In this document: piece by piece, positions 1-8,498 of the stretch
Numbering within the stretch: position 1 is the stretch's first letter
How the letters are laid out: every line of letters starts with the position of its first letter
Assembly: GCF_000024125.1 (NCBI RefSeq)
Contig: NC_013222.1
Span: forward strand, 1,900,501-1,964,500
Length of the DNA stretch: 64,000 nt
Reading direction: 5' to 3'
DNA from: Robiginitalea biformata HTCC2501
GTDB taxonomy: Bacteria > Bacteroidota > Bacteroidia > Flavobacteriales > Flavobacteriaceae
Notes under the pieces: model-generated
The model's database searches: none
What the model saw: only the letters and a program-made list of their open reading frames with translations
Told to the model about the DNA's origin: nothing
Program-made: the position numbers and the translations under genes

Positions 1-398
1 TGCACCGGGTATCGGACTGTGCACAGATAACCATCGCTACAGGCCACCCGAAGGCGGCCATGCTCCTGGACATTTACCACGTCCACCGGGGCGGCAATTC
101 CTGGGAGACCCTGGACGTATTGAACGGCGGCCGGATGCCCGTCATGCATATGAACGATTACCCCGCTACCCCTGCCTGGAACGAACTCACCGATGCGGAC
201 CGCGTGTTGCCCGGGGAGGGCGCCTGCCCATTCCACGAGGTGATCCCAAAGCTATACAAGGCCGGTTTCCGGGGCGGTTTTTCCGTGGAGCTCTTCAACC
301 GCGGCTACTGGGAGCAGTGGGATGCGAAGCAGATGCTCGAACAGAGCTTCGCACGGACTGTGGAGGTGCTTACCGGGGCCATGGAAGGAATGGATTGA
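1..398 (+). CDS. Sugar phosphate isomerase/epimerase, C-terminal part (5' end outside window)
   Basis: The reading frame is open from the first bases of the window, so this is the last part of a gene that starts upstream. The visible part contains DIYHVHRGG, then HMNDYP and a closing VELFNRGYW segment. These resemble the late strands of xylose-isomerase-like TIM barrels (AP-endonuclease-2/IolE fold), where His, Asp and Glu residues bind a divalent metal. Such enzymes interconvert keto- and aldo-sugars or inositol derivatives. The substrate cannot be told from this piece. It is the only plus-strand gene in the first 18 kb. Confidence 0.75.
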   Translation, partial: HRVSDCAQITIATGHPKAAMLLDIYHVHRGGNSWETLDVLNGGRMPVMHMNDYPATPAWNELTDADRVLPGEGACPFHEVIPKLYKAGFRGGFSVELFNRGYWEQWDAKQMLEQSFARTVEVLTGAMEGMD

Positions 399-547
399 TG
401 GACAGAAGGGCGGATGGCCCTGCCCGGGGTGTGCACGCAGCGCTTTTAAGCTCTAATTTGTGAATCGATGGTCCCGATGATTTTCCCGAAGCAATTGTTG
501 GCGGATTTTTCGAAAGAATTGAACCATGGGCATAAAAAGGAGCTGTT

Positions 548-955
548 TTACGCCCCGGCGTCTGCCAGCTTCTTGGTATCTACAAATTGCTGGAAGGCGA
601 TTACCTTTCCGTTGTCATCCAGGGTCCACAGGTGGGCGGCCTGGGCATTATAGGCCGTACCGGTTTCCTTCACCCTGGCCTCGTAGCGCAGCGTGGCCAG
701 GACCTTGTTGTCGTCCATCCCGTGAATTTGAATGTCCTTCAGGCCAAAATATTCGTGGATTTCCCCCAGGCGCGCAAATACGCCTTCCAGGACGGCTTCC
801 GGGCCCTTGTAAGGATTGCCGTCTGCCAGGGAATTGCTCTCCGCCTCGTTCCATTCGATGCCGGGATGCATCAAGCCCAGGACGGTGGGCATATCGCCGG
901 TGGAGAATGCGTTATAAATGGATTCGATGATTTTGGTGTTTTGATTGTTTGACAT
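548..955 (-). CDS. SnoaL/NTF2-like protein
   Basis: The protein has 135 residues from the start MSNNQNTK; an upstream ATG at 1003 would add an unlikely 16-residue extension. The pattern of an N-terminal helix (IIESIYNAFSTGD), then MHPGIEWNEAES, then VLATLRYEARV and a C-terminal HLWTLDDNGKV strand is that of small cone-shaped NTF2/SnoaL proteins. These can be polyketide cyclases, isomerases or simple ligand-binding proteins. No signal peptide is seen, so it should be cytoplasmic. The substrate is unknown. Confidence 0.75.
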   Translation of the reverse strand: MSNNQNTKIIESIYNAFSTGDMPTVLGLMHPGIEWNEAESNSLADGNPYKGPEAVLEGVFARLGEIHEYFGLKDIQIHGMDDNKVLATLRYEARVKETGTAYNAQAAHLWTLDDNGKVIAFQQFVDTKKLADAGA

Positions 956-1181
956 TTTATTGGTTTTGTTTGTAGCTGAATATACCAAAAATACGGACGG
1001 CATGTGCAGTACTTAACTTCAATAAGTCTTCAACCAGGTGGCAGATTCACCAGGCCCTCAATAAGCGAGTGCGGGCTTTCAGGATTTGATGCTGTCCGCC
1101 CGCACGCCACTCTGAGACCGCTGAATCAGGCATTTTGAATCTTTAGCCAATTCACGGTTTGTACATTGCAGATAGTATCGC

Positions 1182-2042
1182 TTATCGTTTTGGATGTCCG
1201 GGTTCCCAGATCAACCGGACAAACGAACTCAATCGTTCATTTTCCCTGCTAACTGGGATCCCCGCGACTATTCCAATCAGTAAATTATCGGCAATACCCA
1301 ACCGCATCTGGGGTCTCATGGTCATGTCAAAGTTTCCGCGGCTGATTGATTTATTAAATTCCACCCCGATGAAGTTCCTTGTCCCCGGAATCATATAATG
1401 GAAACTGGTATTGACATCATAGGTTGTATGGAACCGGTTTGTTCTGAAATCCTGCTCAACCAACGGACCCGTGTAGATCAATGAGTGGAAGTTGTTCCCC
1501 CAGCGTTTGGCAACAACCAAAAAGGGGTTGTATATATTTCCTCTCAGGAAAGGTTTTCCAAAGGCCCTGAAGTCGGATAGCTCAAATTCATTGATGTACC
1601 CAAATGCCATGGATGTCGCCATGGGCTCGTTGACAAAAAAGGACCACTGGGCTGCAATTTTTATGCTATTCAGCCGGTTGGACGGGACCGAGTCATTAGC
1701 AGTGCCATTGACGGGTGAATAAAAGGTGAAGGGAAGCTCCACCTCCAAACCCAATCGGTCTGCAGGGGCCCATTCATATTCAATCAACCCCTCATAGGAA
1801 TCGAATCTTAAATTATCGGTGAGTCCCAACCCCAGGTTCCATTCTTTTTCGCCTTTTCGGGCTCCCAAATCGCGGATCAGGTCAATATACAGCGGTTCGG
1901 CGTGCAGTACCTTATCGGGTTCTTTCTGGTCTTCGATTTGGTGAATGTAGAGACTGTCTTTTTCTGCATCCGTGAGTTGGGCCATACACGTTGCAGAAGA
2001 TGCCAATAAGAGGATTGACATCCTTATTTTTTTGATGTTCAT
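1182..2042 (-). CDS. Secreted outer-membrane beta-barrel protein with HAEPLYIDLIRDLGARKGE motif
   Basis: The 286-residue protein begins with a signal peptide ending near CMAQ. A short charged segment follows, then the motif HAEPLYIDLIRDLGARKGE. The rest alternates aromatic-rich strands (GLIEYEWAPADRLGLEVELPF, FHSLIYTGPLV, FRTNRFHTTYDV) and ends in SFVRLIWEP, as in small outer-membrane barrels. I recognise the motif as recurring in Bacteroidota but know no function. The neighbour at 2118-2507 lies 75 bp upstream on the same strand and may be co-transcribed. Confidence 0.6.
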   Translation of the reverse strand: MNIKKIRMSILLLASSATCMAQLTDAEKDSLYIHQIEDQKEPDKVLHAEPLYIDLIRDLGARKGEKEWNLGLGLTDNLRFDSYEGLIEYEWAPADRLGLEVELPFTFYSPVNGTANDSVPSNRLNSIKIAAQWSFFVNEPMATSMAFGYINEFELSDFRAFGKPFLRGNIYNPFLVVAKRWGNNFHSLIYTGPLVEQDFRTNRFHTTYDVNTSFHYMIPGTRNFIGVEFNKSISRGNFDMTMRPQMRLGIADNLLIGIVAGIPVSRENERLSSFVRLIWEPGHPKR

Positions 2043-2117
2043 TTTTGATTTGTTTTAAGTGAATGAAAAGCTGCCCCTTGTCCGCTGCGGAAAGGGGAGG
2101 TAACCCATAAAAACAAA

Positions 2118-2507
2118 TCAAACTTTGGGTGGGGGGCTGTCTATTACCTTGTGGCCATTGGTCAATCGGGCGTGGTAGTCGGGAAACCGATTGCTCTTTT
2201 CGGCAGGGTGGGTTGCTGCCTGGTGGACAGATTGGATCTCATAAACCAGGAAGTCGATTTTAACATTCTTTCCCGCGTTATGTTCTTCGTGATCCGGGTC
2301 GCAGTGTTCTTTGAAGGCGTCCTCAAACCCCAATACCATCTCAACCAGCACTTCGATAATACTCTCCTGGTCATTGAAGGATAAATCCTCTGTGATATGG
2401 TCCGGGTTGGGGTCTGCCGTGTCCACACTGATGTTGAGCAGGTAAAGCCCCATGAGCCCCCACAGGTATTTGATGGTACCGCTATTTCTAATTCTACCCA
2501 ACATCAT
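2118..2507 (-). CDS. Hypothetical protein, 129 residues
   Basis: The protein has a single short hydrophobic segment near residues 10-27 (IKYLWGLMGLYLLNIS), then an acidic, His-rich soluble part with DPNPDHITED, EHCDPDHEEHN and QSVHQAATH. The Asp/His clusters could bind metal, but no family was recognised. It lies just upstream of the outer-membrane protein gene on the same strand, which suggests a shared transcript and a role in the cell envelope. Both points are inference. Confidence 0.5.
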   Translation of the reverse strand: MMLGRIRNSGTIKYLWGLMGLYLLNISVDTADPNPDHITEDLSFNDQESIIEVLVEMVLGFEDAFKEHCDPDHEEHNAGKNVKIDFLVYEIQSVHQAATHPAEKSNRFPDYHARLTNGHKVIDSPPPKV

Positions 2508-2652
2508 TTACCTGTAACGTATTTTTTGCCGGTTATTATATGCGGCCTCCGATGATTTCAATACGAATCCTGCGCATTGAGGGTCCACCCCCATGGATTG
2601 GAACCTGTTGGCTTCTCGGCGACTTTCCGGCGGCTTTAATCGGGATGTGTTT

Positions 2653-3048
2653 TTACAATTCCTCCACCAACTGGATATTGTTGCCGCAGGTATCGTTGAA
2701 TACGGCATACTTTACGGTACCCGCTTCGGTTGGCTTCACGCTGAAGCTTACGCCGAGTTCGGTGAGGCGCTTGTATTCTGCATCCACATCCTCAACGTCG
2801 AATTGCGTCCAGGGCATACCCGCTTCCATCAGGGCATCCTGATAGACTTTGGCCGGCTCAAAATGGTTGGGGGCCGGCTCCAGCAACAATTCGGGCCCGT
2901 CCTGCCACTCCTTGGAAACCAGGGTGAGCCAGCGGTTGCCGCCACCCAGGGGGATGTCTTTATTTTTGAGGAAACCCAGTTTTTTGGTGTAAAACTGCAA
3001 GGCTTTTTCCTGGTCCTGCACGGGGATGCTGATGAGTGTGACTTTCAT
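2653..3048 (-). CDS. VOC (glyoxalase/bleomycin-resistance) family protein
   Basis: The 131-residue protein matches the vicinal-oxygen-chelate fold: a first beta-alpha-beta unit with SIPVQDQEKALQFYTKKLGF and a second with QFDVEDVDAEYKRLTELG, ending in FNDTCGNNIQLVEEL. The final Glu is in the usual metal-binding position. Proteins of this size form dimers and act as isomerases, dioxygenases or antibiotic-binding proteins; the substrate is unknown. A second, unrelated VOC gene lies in the cassette array at 27713-28141. Confidence 0.85.
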   Translation of the reverse strand: MKVTLISIPVQDQEKALQFYTKKLGFLKNKDIPLGGGNRWLTLVSKEWQDGPELLLEPAPNHFEPAKVYQDALMEAGMPWTQFDVEDVDAEYKRLTELGVSFSVKPTEAGTVKYAVFNDTCGNNIQLVEEL

Positions 3049-3074
3049 AATTTACGGTTTGAGGGGTAGGGTTA

Positions 3075-3857
3075 TTATTGCATCAATTTACCCAATATTT
3101 CTTTCATCATCTTGGCTGCCAAAAAAGCCGTCATATTCTGGAAGTCCCTGTTTGGGTTGTATTCCACAATGTCCGCCCCCACCACTTCCGCATCGATTCG
3201 CCGGATGAGGTCCAGGACCTGCCGGGAAGTCAATCCCCCGGGCTCGTGGTGGGATACCCCCGGGGCAAAGGCGGGGTCAAAGGCATCCATGTCCAGGGAA
3301 ATATATAGCGGATTGCTGAACTCGGGCAGTGCAGACAAATCCAAATCTTTCATCTGATGCACCTCCACCCCAAATTTTTCTGCCTGCGCTGCCTGGTGGG
3401 GATTCAGGGTCCGGATGCCAACCTGGACCAGCTTCGCCGCCAACCCGTTTTCCATAATCCGGGCAAACGGGCAGGCGTGGGAGTGCTTATCGCCTTCGTA
3501 GTTGTCGTATAAATCGCTATGCGCATCGATATGGAGGATATCCAATTTCGGATACTGCCCATAGTACGCCCTGATGATGGGATACGTGATGGAATGGTCC
3601 CCGCCCAGGGTAAGGACCCTGGCGTTTTGACCCAGGTGCGTTGCGGTAATTGCCTCGATGTCGAAATACCCGTCGATTTCAAAGTCCCCTTTGTCCTCAA
3701 CCCGCGAATCTTCAATCGAAGTTAAGGCCTCGGTATACAAATTGGAGGAACCGCTGTACAAGGCCTCCCGGATCTTCGGGGGCGCGAGTTTGGGACCTTG
3801 CTGGTAGGACGATTTCTCATCGAACTGTATTCCCTGAATGAATATTCTTTTCTTCAA
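3075..3857 (-). CDS. Arginase/agmatinase family ureohydrolase
   Basis: The 260-residue protein has the complete dimanganese signature of ureohydrolases: GGDHSITYP near residue 94, DAHSDLYD near residue 120 and SLDMDAFDPAFAPG near residue 195, followed by SHHEPGGLT. These enzymes hydrolyse guanidino groups (agmatine, arginine, guanidinobutyrate) to urea and an amine in the cytoplasm. Specificity cannot be read from the sequence. It ends 26 bp upstream of the VOC gene on the same strand, so a shared transcript is possible. Confidence 0.88.
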   Translation of the reverse strand: MKKRIFIQGIQFDEKSSYQQGPKLAPPKIREALYSGSSNLYTEALTSIEDSRVEDKGDFEIDGYFDIEAITATHLGQNARVLTLGGDHSITYPIIRAYYGQYPKLDILHIDAHSDLYDNYEGDKHSHACPFARIMENGLAAKLVQVGIRTLNPHQAAQAEKFGVEVHQMKDLDLSALPEFSNPLYISLDMDAFDPAFAPGVSHHEPGGLTSRQVLDLIRRIDAEVVGADIVEYNPNRDFQNMTAFLAAKMMKEILGKLMQ

Positions 3858-3959
3858 TTCGTATTATTTTTTGCCAACACCGCAGCGAATCTACTTGTAC
3901 TGCCGATCGTACGGTTATCTCTGGAAATGATTAAACACCTTGCCCAAATGTTAATGCGT

Positions 3960-4931
3960 TTAGTTTTTCTTGTTTGTTGACGTTTTGTCATGGATATTTA
4001 CCGTTGGTATATTTACGATTTCAAACGTTGCGGAAGCCAAAAGAACTTTCCCCTTTGTCTGCTGAATTCGTTTTCCGATTTCTTCATTCAGCAGGTGCTT
4101 GGTAAACCTTCTTTTTTTGTAGTCAACGATGTACCTCAGGTTAAACTGAATCCAATTATCTGTCATTGTGATAGCCAATGTGGGCTCTACTTGTGCGTTT
4201 TCGATATAATACTTTTCCACAACATGTTTCCACTCAGACACCGATGCCCTCACGAATTCCGATAGGTGTTTCTGTGCGACGGATATTACGATATCTTTCG
4301 CCAATTCCATATCGGATCCGTATCGTATCGGCAGATTGAATTCGTCCCAGACAAAGGGAAAGTCTTTGGAATAATTGTATACCGGGCCCTTAAAGACAAA
4401 AGCATTGCTTAGTTTAACAATACGTCCGCTGTAGTTATCGCTGGAGATCCACTGACCTATTTCCATCATGGTGGTATAAATACTATCAATGTCAATGACG
4501 TCTCCTTTAATCCCATTTATTTCAATCCTGTCGCCCGGCTTGTACACCCGGACAAAGAAGATGTAGAAGGACCCGGCGATACTCAAAATCAGTTCCTGTA
4601 GGGTTATTGTTATGCCAGCCGTCAGTAAGCCAATGGCCAGCCCAAAGTCCTTTATGCTGCCTGAGAAGTATGTAATGGAAACCAGGATAGCAAGGAAATA
4701 GCCGATAATTTCAATGCCTTTTTGAGATTTATAGCGAAGCGAATTATCCGGGAGCCGCCTTTTGAGAACCCTTCTAACCCAGGTAACGATTGAGAATATC
4801 AGTACGATCCATACCAGGTACTTAGCGAGGCTCGCAAGGATGGGGTATTGGGCAAACCAGTTATTTATTTCCTCGATCAATGTTTGAATGTTAAATTCAC
4901 GAGACCGCACAGTAAACCACAAGTAATACAC
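3960..4931 (-). CDS. MscS-family mechanosensitive ion channel
   Basis: The frame covers 323 residues from a GTG placed immediately after the stop of the next gene; a start slightly further in is possible. There are three hydrophobic segments (near residues 30-52, 73-95 and 97-130), then the pore helix region (GLAIGLLTAGITITLQE) and the MscS beta domain with VYKPGDRIEINGIKGDV. Such channels release solutes on hypo-osmotic shock in the inner membrane. The TAG of the upstream gene and this GTG are adjacent and in one frame, which is unusual and makes the true start uncertain. Confidence 0.82.
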   Translation of the reverse strand: MYYLWFTVRSREFNIQTLIEEINNWFAQYPILASLAKYLVWIVLIFSIVTWVRRVLKRRLPDNSLRYKSQKGIEIIGYFLAILVSITYFSGSIKDFGLAIGLLTAGITITLQELILSIAGSFYIFFVRVYKPGDRIEINGIKGDVIDIDSIYTTMMEIGQWISSDNYSGRIVKLSNAFVFKGPVYNYSKDFPFVWDEFNLPIRYGSDMELAKDIVISVAQKHLSEFVRASVSEWKHVVEKYYIENAQVEPTLAITMTDNWIQFNLRYIVDYKKRRFTKHLLNEEIGKRIQQTKGKVLLASATFEIVNIPTVNIHDKTSTNKKN

Positions 4932-5234
4932 CTAATAAAAAATGGATGTAAAAATCAGCTTGTTATACTTTGCCAGCCAATTGGGCAAAAAAATATCAAA
5001 ATTATCCCTGTCGGTGTCCGAGTATTTCCTTGCTTTTTTGGTTAGGGGACAAAACATTTTGAAAACCAGAAGGGTTATTCCTTCACCGATAACCAATACA
5101 ATGCCAAGCCAGGCATAGCGATTAACCCGGTTCGCAAGGCCCGAATAAAGCACATATAAAATTATAATTACAAAAAAGATCCAAGTAAGGGTGTGAAACA
5201 ACTTAATTGTAAGGAGTTTTCCCGTTGGATTCAT
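4932..5234 (-). CDS. Small membrane protein, 100 residues
   Basis: Two hydrophobic segments are visible (TLTWIFFVIIILYVLYSG and AWLGIVLVIGEGITLLVF), followed by CPLTKKARKYSDT and DIFLPNWLAKYNK. The last motif recalls a small Flavobacteriia membrane protein that normally carries one more hydrophobic stretch after FTSIF. Here the stop comes at once, so the C-terminus may be shortened. No function is known to me. It directly precedes the MscS gene with no spacing. Confidence 0.55.
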   Translation of the reverse strand: MNPTGKLLTIKLFHTLTWIFFVIIILYVLYSGLANRVNRYAWLGIVLVIGEGITLLVFKMFCPLTKKARKYSDTDRDNFDIFLPNWLAKYNKLIFTSIFY

Positions 5235-5385
5235 AGGTGCCTTCTTGAGTAGGATTTACAACGTTATATGCCTGGCTGGTTCTAAAAAAAAGCAGCAGCC
5301 AGGTTTTTCCGTCCTATAAGCATATAGCTATACCTGGTGCCGCAGAAAGTTTTTAGTATTCTTTCCTTATAAAACCGACGTATAA

Positions 5386-5443
5386 CCAATTAAAGTTAGG
5401 GAAAAAAGTTCAAGGGGGGTATAGGATCGGAAAGGCGTAAACC
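5386..5443. repeat. Relic of a long-family (A) recombination site
   Basis: The 15-base word TTAGGGAAAAAAGTT at 5396-5410, followed by AAGG, a G run and GGATCGGAA, repeats the right half of the family A sites found at 20-36 kb. A possible left end with an AAC core lies at 5260. No GTT core closes it, so the site looks inactive. It suggests that the cassette array once reached this far. Confidence 0.5.
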
Positions 5444-5466
5444 CATTACCGGGCCCGTGAATCCTA

Positions 5467-6321
5467 TCACAATTTCTCCCGAATGGCCTTTCGCCCATAG
5501 TATATGCCAAATACACAAGTTACAATTGCAAACATAATCCCGTATTCACCAAGCCAGTATTCCGCACCTTCGACCTCAGTTGTGACCGGCGGAAATATCT
5601 TTTGAATATATACATTGCTTACGGCGTGGAAGATTACGGCCGGCCAAAGGCTATTGGATTTAAAAGTGTAATAGGTCATGATATACGACATCGAAATAAT
5701 CACCACATAAAACGTGGTCATTTCCAACGCGACATTTTCCCCTTAATACACGATAAGTGGCCAGTGCCAGGATGCCCAGATAATTCCGCTGAAAAGCGAA
5801 ACGCCCGTCACAGGAAGCACTTTCCGCAATTCATAAATAAAAAACCCGCGCCATCCGATTTCTTCCCCTAAGGTCGTTGCCATGGACCGTATTACGCCAA
5901 CAGTTCCCAATAAGACAAAAGCGATGATTGCCGCTAAGGCCGGAGTGAGTGACCCTATTCCCATCAACCCAAGTTCTCTGGCCCAGTCCAAAACCAATTC
6001 CCCACTGGCCAATCCGCCAAATCCAAGAACCCAGAGTAGCAGATAGGTCAGCAAGGCGTAGCAGGCTGGAACGAAATACGACAGGCGAATGTATTTCCAG
6101 TTGCCCCAATGCCAATTAAGCGTAGAGACGGATCTTCCTGTTAATTTAAGTGTCACGAAGGCGGCCAAGGCCGGACACCACATAAGTGCGCCAATGTATA
6201 TACTGGAAGGATATAAATGGACGATTGCGTTATGGAATATCGAACTTGTAATGGCAGTAATTGCCAGGAAAATAAAGATGGTTTTCCAGGCTTTTTTACC
6301 CCCGGGCCGGTCTTTGGGCAT
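5467..6321 (-). pseudogene. CPBP-family intramembrane metalloprotease with in-frame stop
   Basis: The first 192 codons give a multi-pass membrane protein with the CPBP motif EEIGWRGF (EExxxR) near residue 160 and motif 2 in WASWHWPL near residue 185. A TAA follows at 5743-5745. The same frame then continues through GENVALEMTTFYVV to a second part (to 5467) that holds the third conserved element, IFHAVSN. No base is gained or lost, so this is a single nonsense codon that separates catalytic His/Asn residues from the rest. It is either a recent pseudogene or a sequencing error. Confidence 0.75.
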
Positions 6322-6419
6322 ATTGGTTTGGTTACTCTTTTTAGACGAGGGGATACCGCTATTGTTACATGGCGCCGTAAGGGAGGGATTCCGGGTATTT
6401 TTCTGCCATATGGAACCGG

Positions 6420-7457
6420 TTACGACTTTTGCCGCCTTTTCAGGATTTTGACAATTCGGTTATTGATGATTTCAGACAGGTTCCAATTGTACAGTTTTGG
6501 GTCGGTGGTGCTGTAGAATTCAACAATAACAGCATCCAAATCTTTATGGTATTTTGCAAAACTCTGGTATCCGGGAACCCAACCGGAATGTTCATACTCA
6601 TAGACGGAAGCATAGATTTCCTGTTCCCCCTGTTCAAATACCGATCCGTCGTTCAATGCCCTCAGGAAAGTCCCCACGTCCTCTGCGGTGGCGTGCATGC
6701 CAAAATCGTTTGTCTTTAAATCATGGGGATACCCTACATGATACCCACTCATCACATCCTCTGTATTTACTTTGCTCAGGGAAGCGAAAGTGTTGTTGAG
6801 GTTTAACGGCACCAGGATTTCTTCCTGGATGAATCGGAAGTTTTCAAACCCCAGCACGTCATCCATGATCTTATTGATCAGCAGGTAATTCGTATTGCAA
6901 TACTCATAATCTTCTCCGGGTTCAAAGTTGGCCGGTTTGCCCTCAATCAGGGCAAGGCTTTCTTCGAAGGTTTCGGTTGGATCGGCCCAAAAATTCGGGG
7001 CGTCCGTAAAATTGGGAATGCCACTTCTGTGCTGGATCATCTGCCTCAAAGTGATCTTGTCTGCGTTTTCGATTGTTCCCACGAGTTCCGGTAAATAATC
7101 AGCGAGGGTCTTATCCAGGGAAAGCCGTCCGCCGGCCACCAGTTTGGTAACCGCCACAGCGTCGTACAATTTGCTGATGCTGGCAATCTTAAACAGGGCC
7201 TGGGGCCTGGCAGGTATCCGGGCGTCCCTGTCGTGCCAGCCCGAAGCGAAATACTGCGGGGGTTGCCCCGCCTGGTCCACATACACAACCATACCGTCAA
7301 ATCCGTGGCCAATGGCCTGGTCCAACTGATCCTGGACGGTATCGGGCAGCGGAAGTATCCACGCCTTCACCAAAAGCCATGGTACAAAGAACAGGGAGAT
7401 TGCCGTGCCAGCAAATAGCACTATCCTGAATAGCTGCTTTTTTCGATTCTTACTCAT
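6420..7457 (-). CDS. Membrane-anchored serine hydrolase (class C beta-lactamase-like)
   Basis: From the start MSKNRKKQL the protein has 345 residues; earlier ATGs lack support. A hydrophobic anchor spans about residues 9-30. The penicillin-binding fold follows with SISK (SxxK) near residue 92, YCN (YxN) near residue 187 and HSGW in the KTG position near residue 290. Relatives are DD-peptidases, esterases or beta-lactamases acting in the periplasm. No resistance role can be inferred. Confidence 0.8.
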   Translation of the reverse strand: MSKNRKKQLFRIVLFAGTAISLFFVPWLLVKAWILPLPDTVQDQLDQAIGHGFDGMVVYVDQAGQPPQYFASGWHDRDARIPARPQALFKIASISKLYDAVAVTKLVAGGRLSLDKTLADYLPELVGTIENADKITLRQMIQHRSGIPNFTDAPNFWADPTETFEESLALIEGKPANFEPGEDYEYCNTNYLLINKIMDDVLGFENFRFIQEEILVPLNLNNTFASLSKVNTEDVMSGYHVGYPHDLKTNDFGMHATAEDVGTFLRALNDGSVFEQGEQEIYASVYEYEHSGWVPGYQSFAKYHKDLDAVIVEFYSTTDPKLYNWNLSEIINNRIVKILKRRQKS

Positions 7458-7694
7458 TGGAACTGGGTTTGTATGCATCATTCTTAACGGGTTGCGGCTA
7501 ATACAAGCAGTTGATTCCATACTGCTTATGCTCTGCCCAAGCAAAATGCCAGTAAACGAATGTACAATTGAAAAGGAAAAAATAGAATCAACCACAGAGT
7601 TCGCTTCATGTGGTTAATGCCAGTGAATGCGCTTTTGGTATCGGAGCGGACCCCGGGGGCCTGCTTACGAAACGCAAAGTTTCGCTGTCGCTGG

Positions 7695-8453
7695 TTATTC
7701 TTCTCTTTTCTCTAATTCTTTATCTATTAAGTCCAGCAGTTCTGACACATCGGAACGCAAACCTCGGTATTGAAAGTTAATAAAGAGATTTGTCAGATTT
7801 CTAAATGTCTTAAGATAGTAGATAAATTCCGCATCACTTTTCAAGGCATCAGCGTCTACGGGGCGCAAGTCTCCCGGATACCCCGGGGAATTGAGGTCGT
7901 AATTCAGGCCCGCTTCAAATCGGGTAGGATAAATTCGCTGTAGACCAAACCAGTAGTTATCCATGAAGTCATTCTCGGAAACTGCAAAAAATCGATACCG
8001 GGAATCGTAAACATCAACGATCTTCTTTTGTAAGACCTTGTCGGAGATGATGTTAACGCCATGTGACTTCAACGACTCAAAAGCACTCGTGGAATACACG
8101 AAGCGGGTGGAGAAAAAGGCCTCAGAAAAGAGGCGAGACAGGGTTTCCTCATCGATCTCATCAGAAGACTCCAAAAACCCTAGAATTGAGTCGCATGCTT
8201 TTAGACTTCTTTTGTGGATTTCAATATTACCGTCTATATCGGCCATGTCCGATTGTAACGACAGTTTGAAAGACCGAAGCATTTCCAATTCAAAGGCTTC
8301 CGTTTTTCGGCCTTCATTCCAGTTGTTGATTTGCAGGGCGATAAGGATGCCGATGACAACCAGAATAATCTCCCCCGCCGCATACATAAAATAATTTCTG
8401 AAACGATTTTCCAATATTAGGTGCTGTCGGATTTTCCGGAAGAATTTTATCAT
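7695..8453 (-). CDS. DUF6090 family membrane protein
   Basis: The 252-residue protein opens with the family signature: a basic amphipathic start MIKFFRKIRQ, then one transmembrane helix around residues 22-44 (GEIILVVIGILIALQINNW). A mostly helical region of about 200 residues follows. Six more members lie in this window (15.6, 16.5, 17.3, 24.4, 25.2 and 29.2 kb). Function is unknown. This member is outside the part of the array with clear recombination sites, but its neighbourhood has the same character of single unrelated minus-strand genes. Confidence 0.85.
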   Translation of the reverse strand: MIKFFRKIRQHLILENRFRNYFMYAAGEIILVVIGILIALQINNWNEGRKTEAFELEMLRSFKLSLQSDMADIDGNIEIHKRSLKACDSILGFLESSDEIDEETLSRLFSEAFFSTRFVYSTSAFESLKSHGVNIISDKVLQKKIVDVYDSRYRFFAVSENDFMDNYWFGLQRIYPTRFEAGLNYDLNSPGYPGDLRPVDADALKSDAEFIYYLKTFRNLTNLFINFQYRGLRSDVSELLDLIDKELEKREE

Positions 8454-8498
8454 TGTTTAGCGGTTGGTTCTAATTAGGCACAATGGTTTGTGTTTCTA

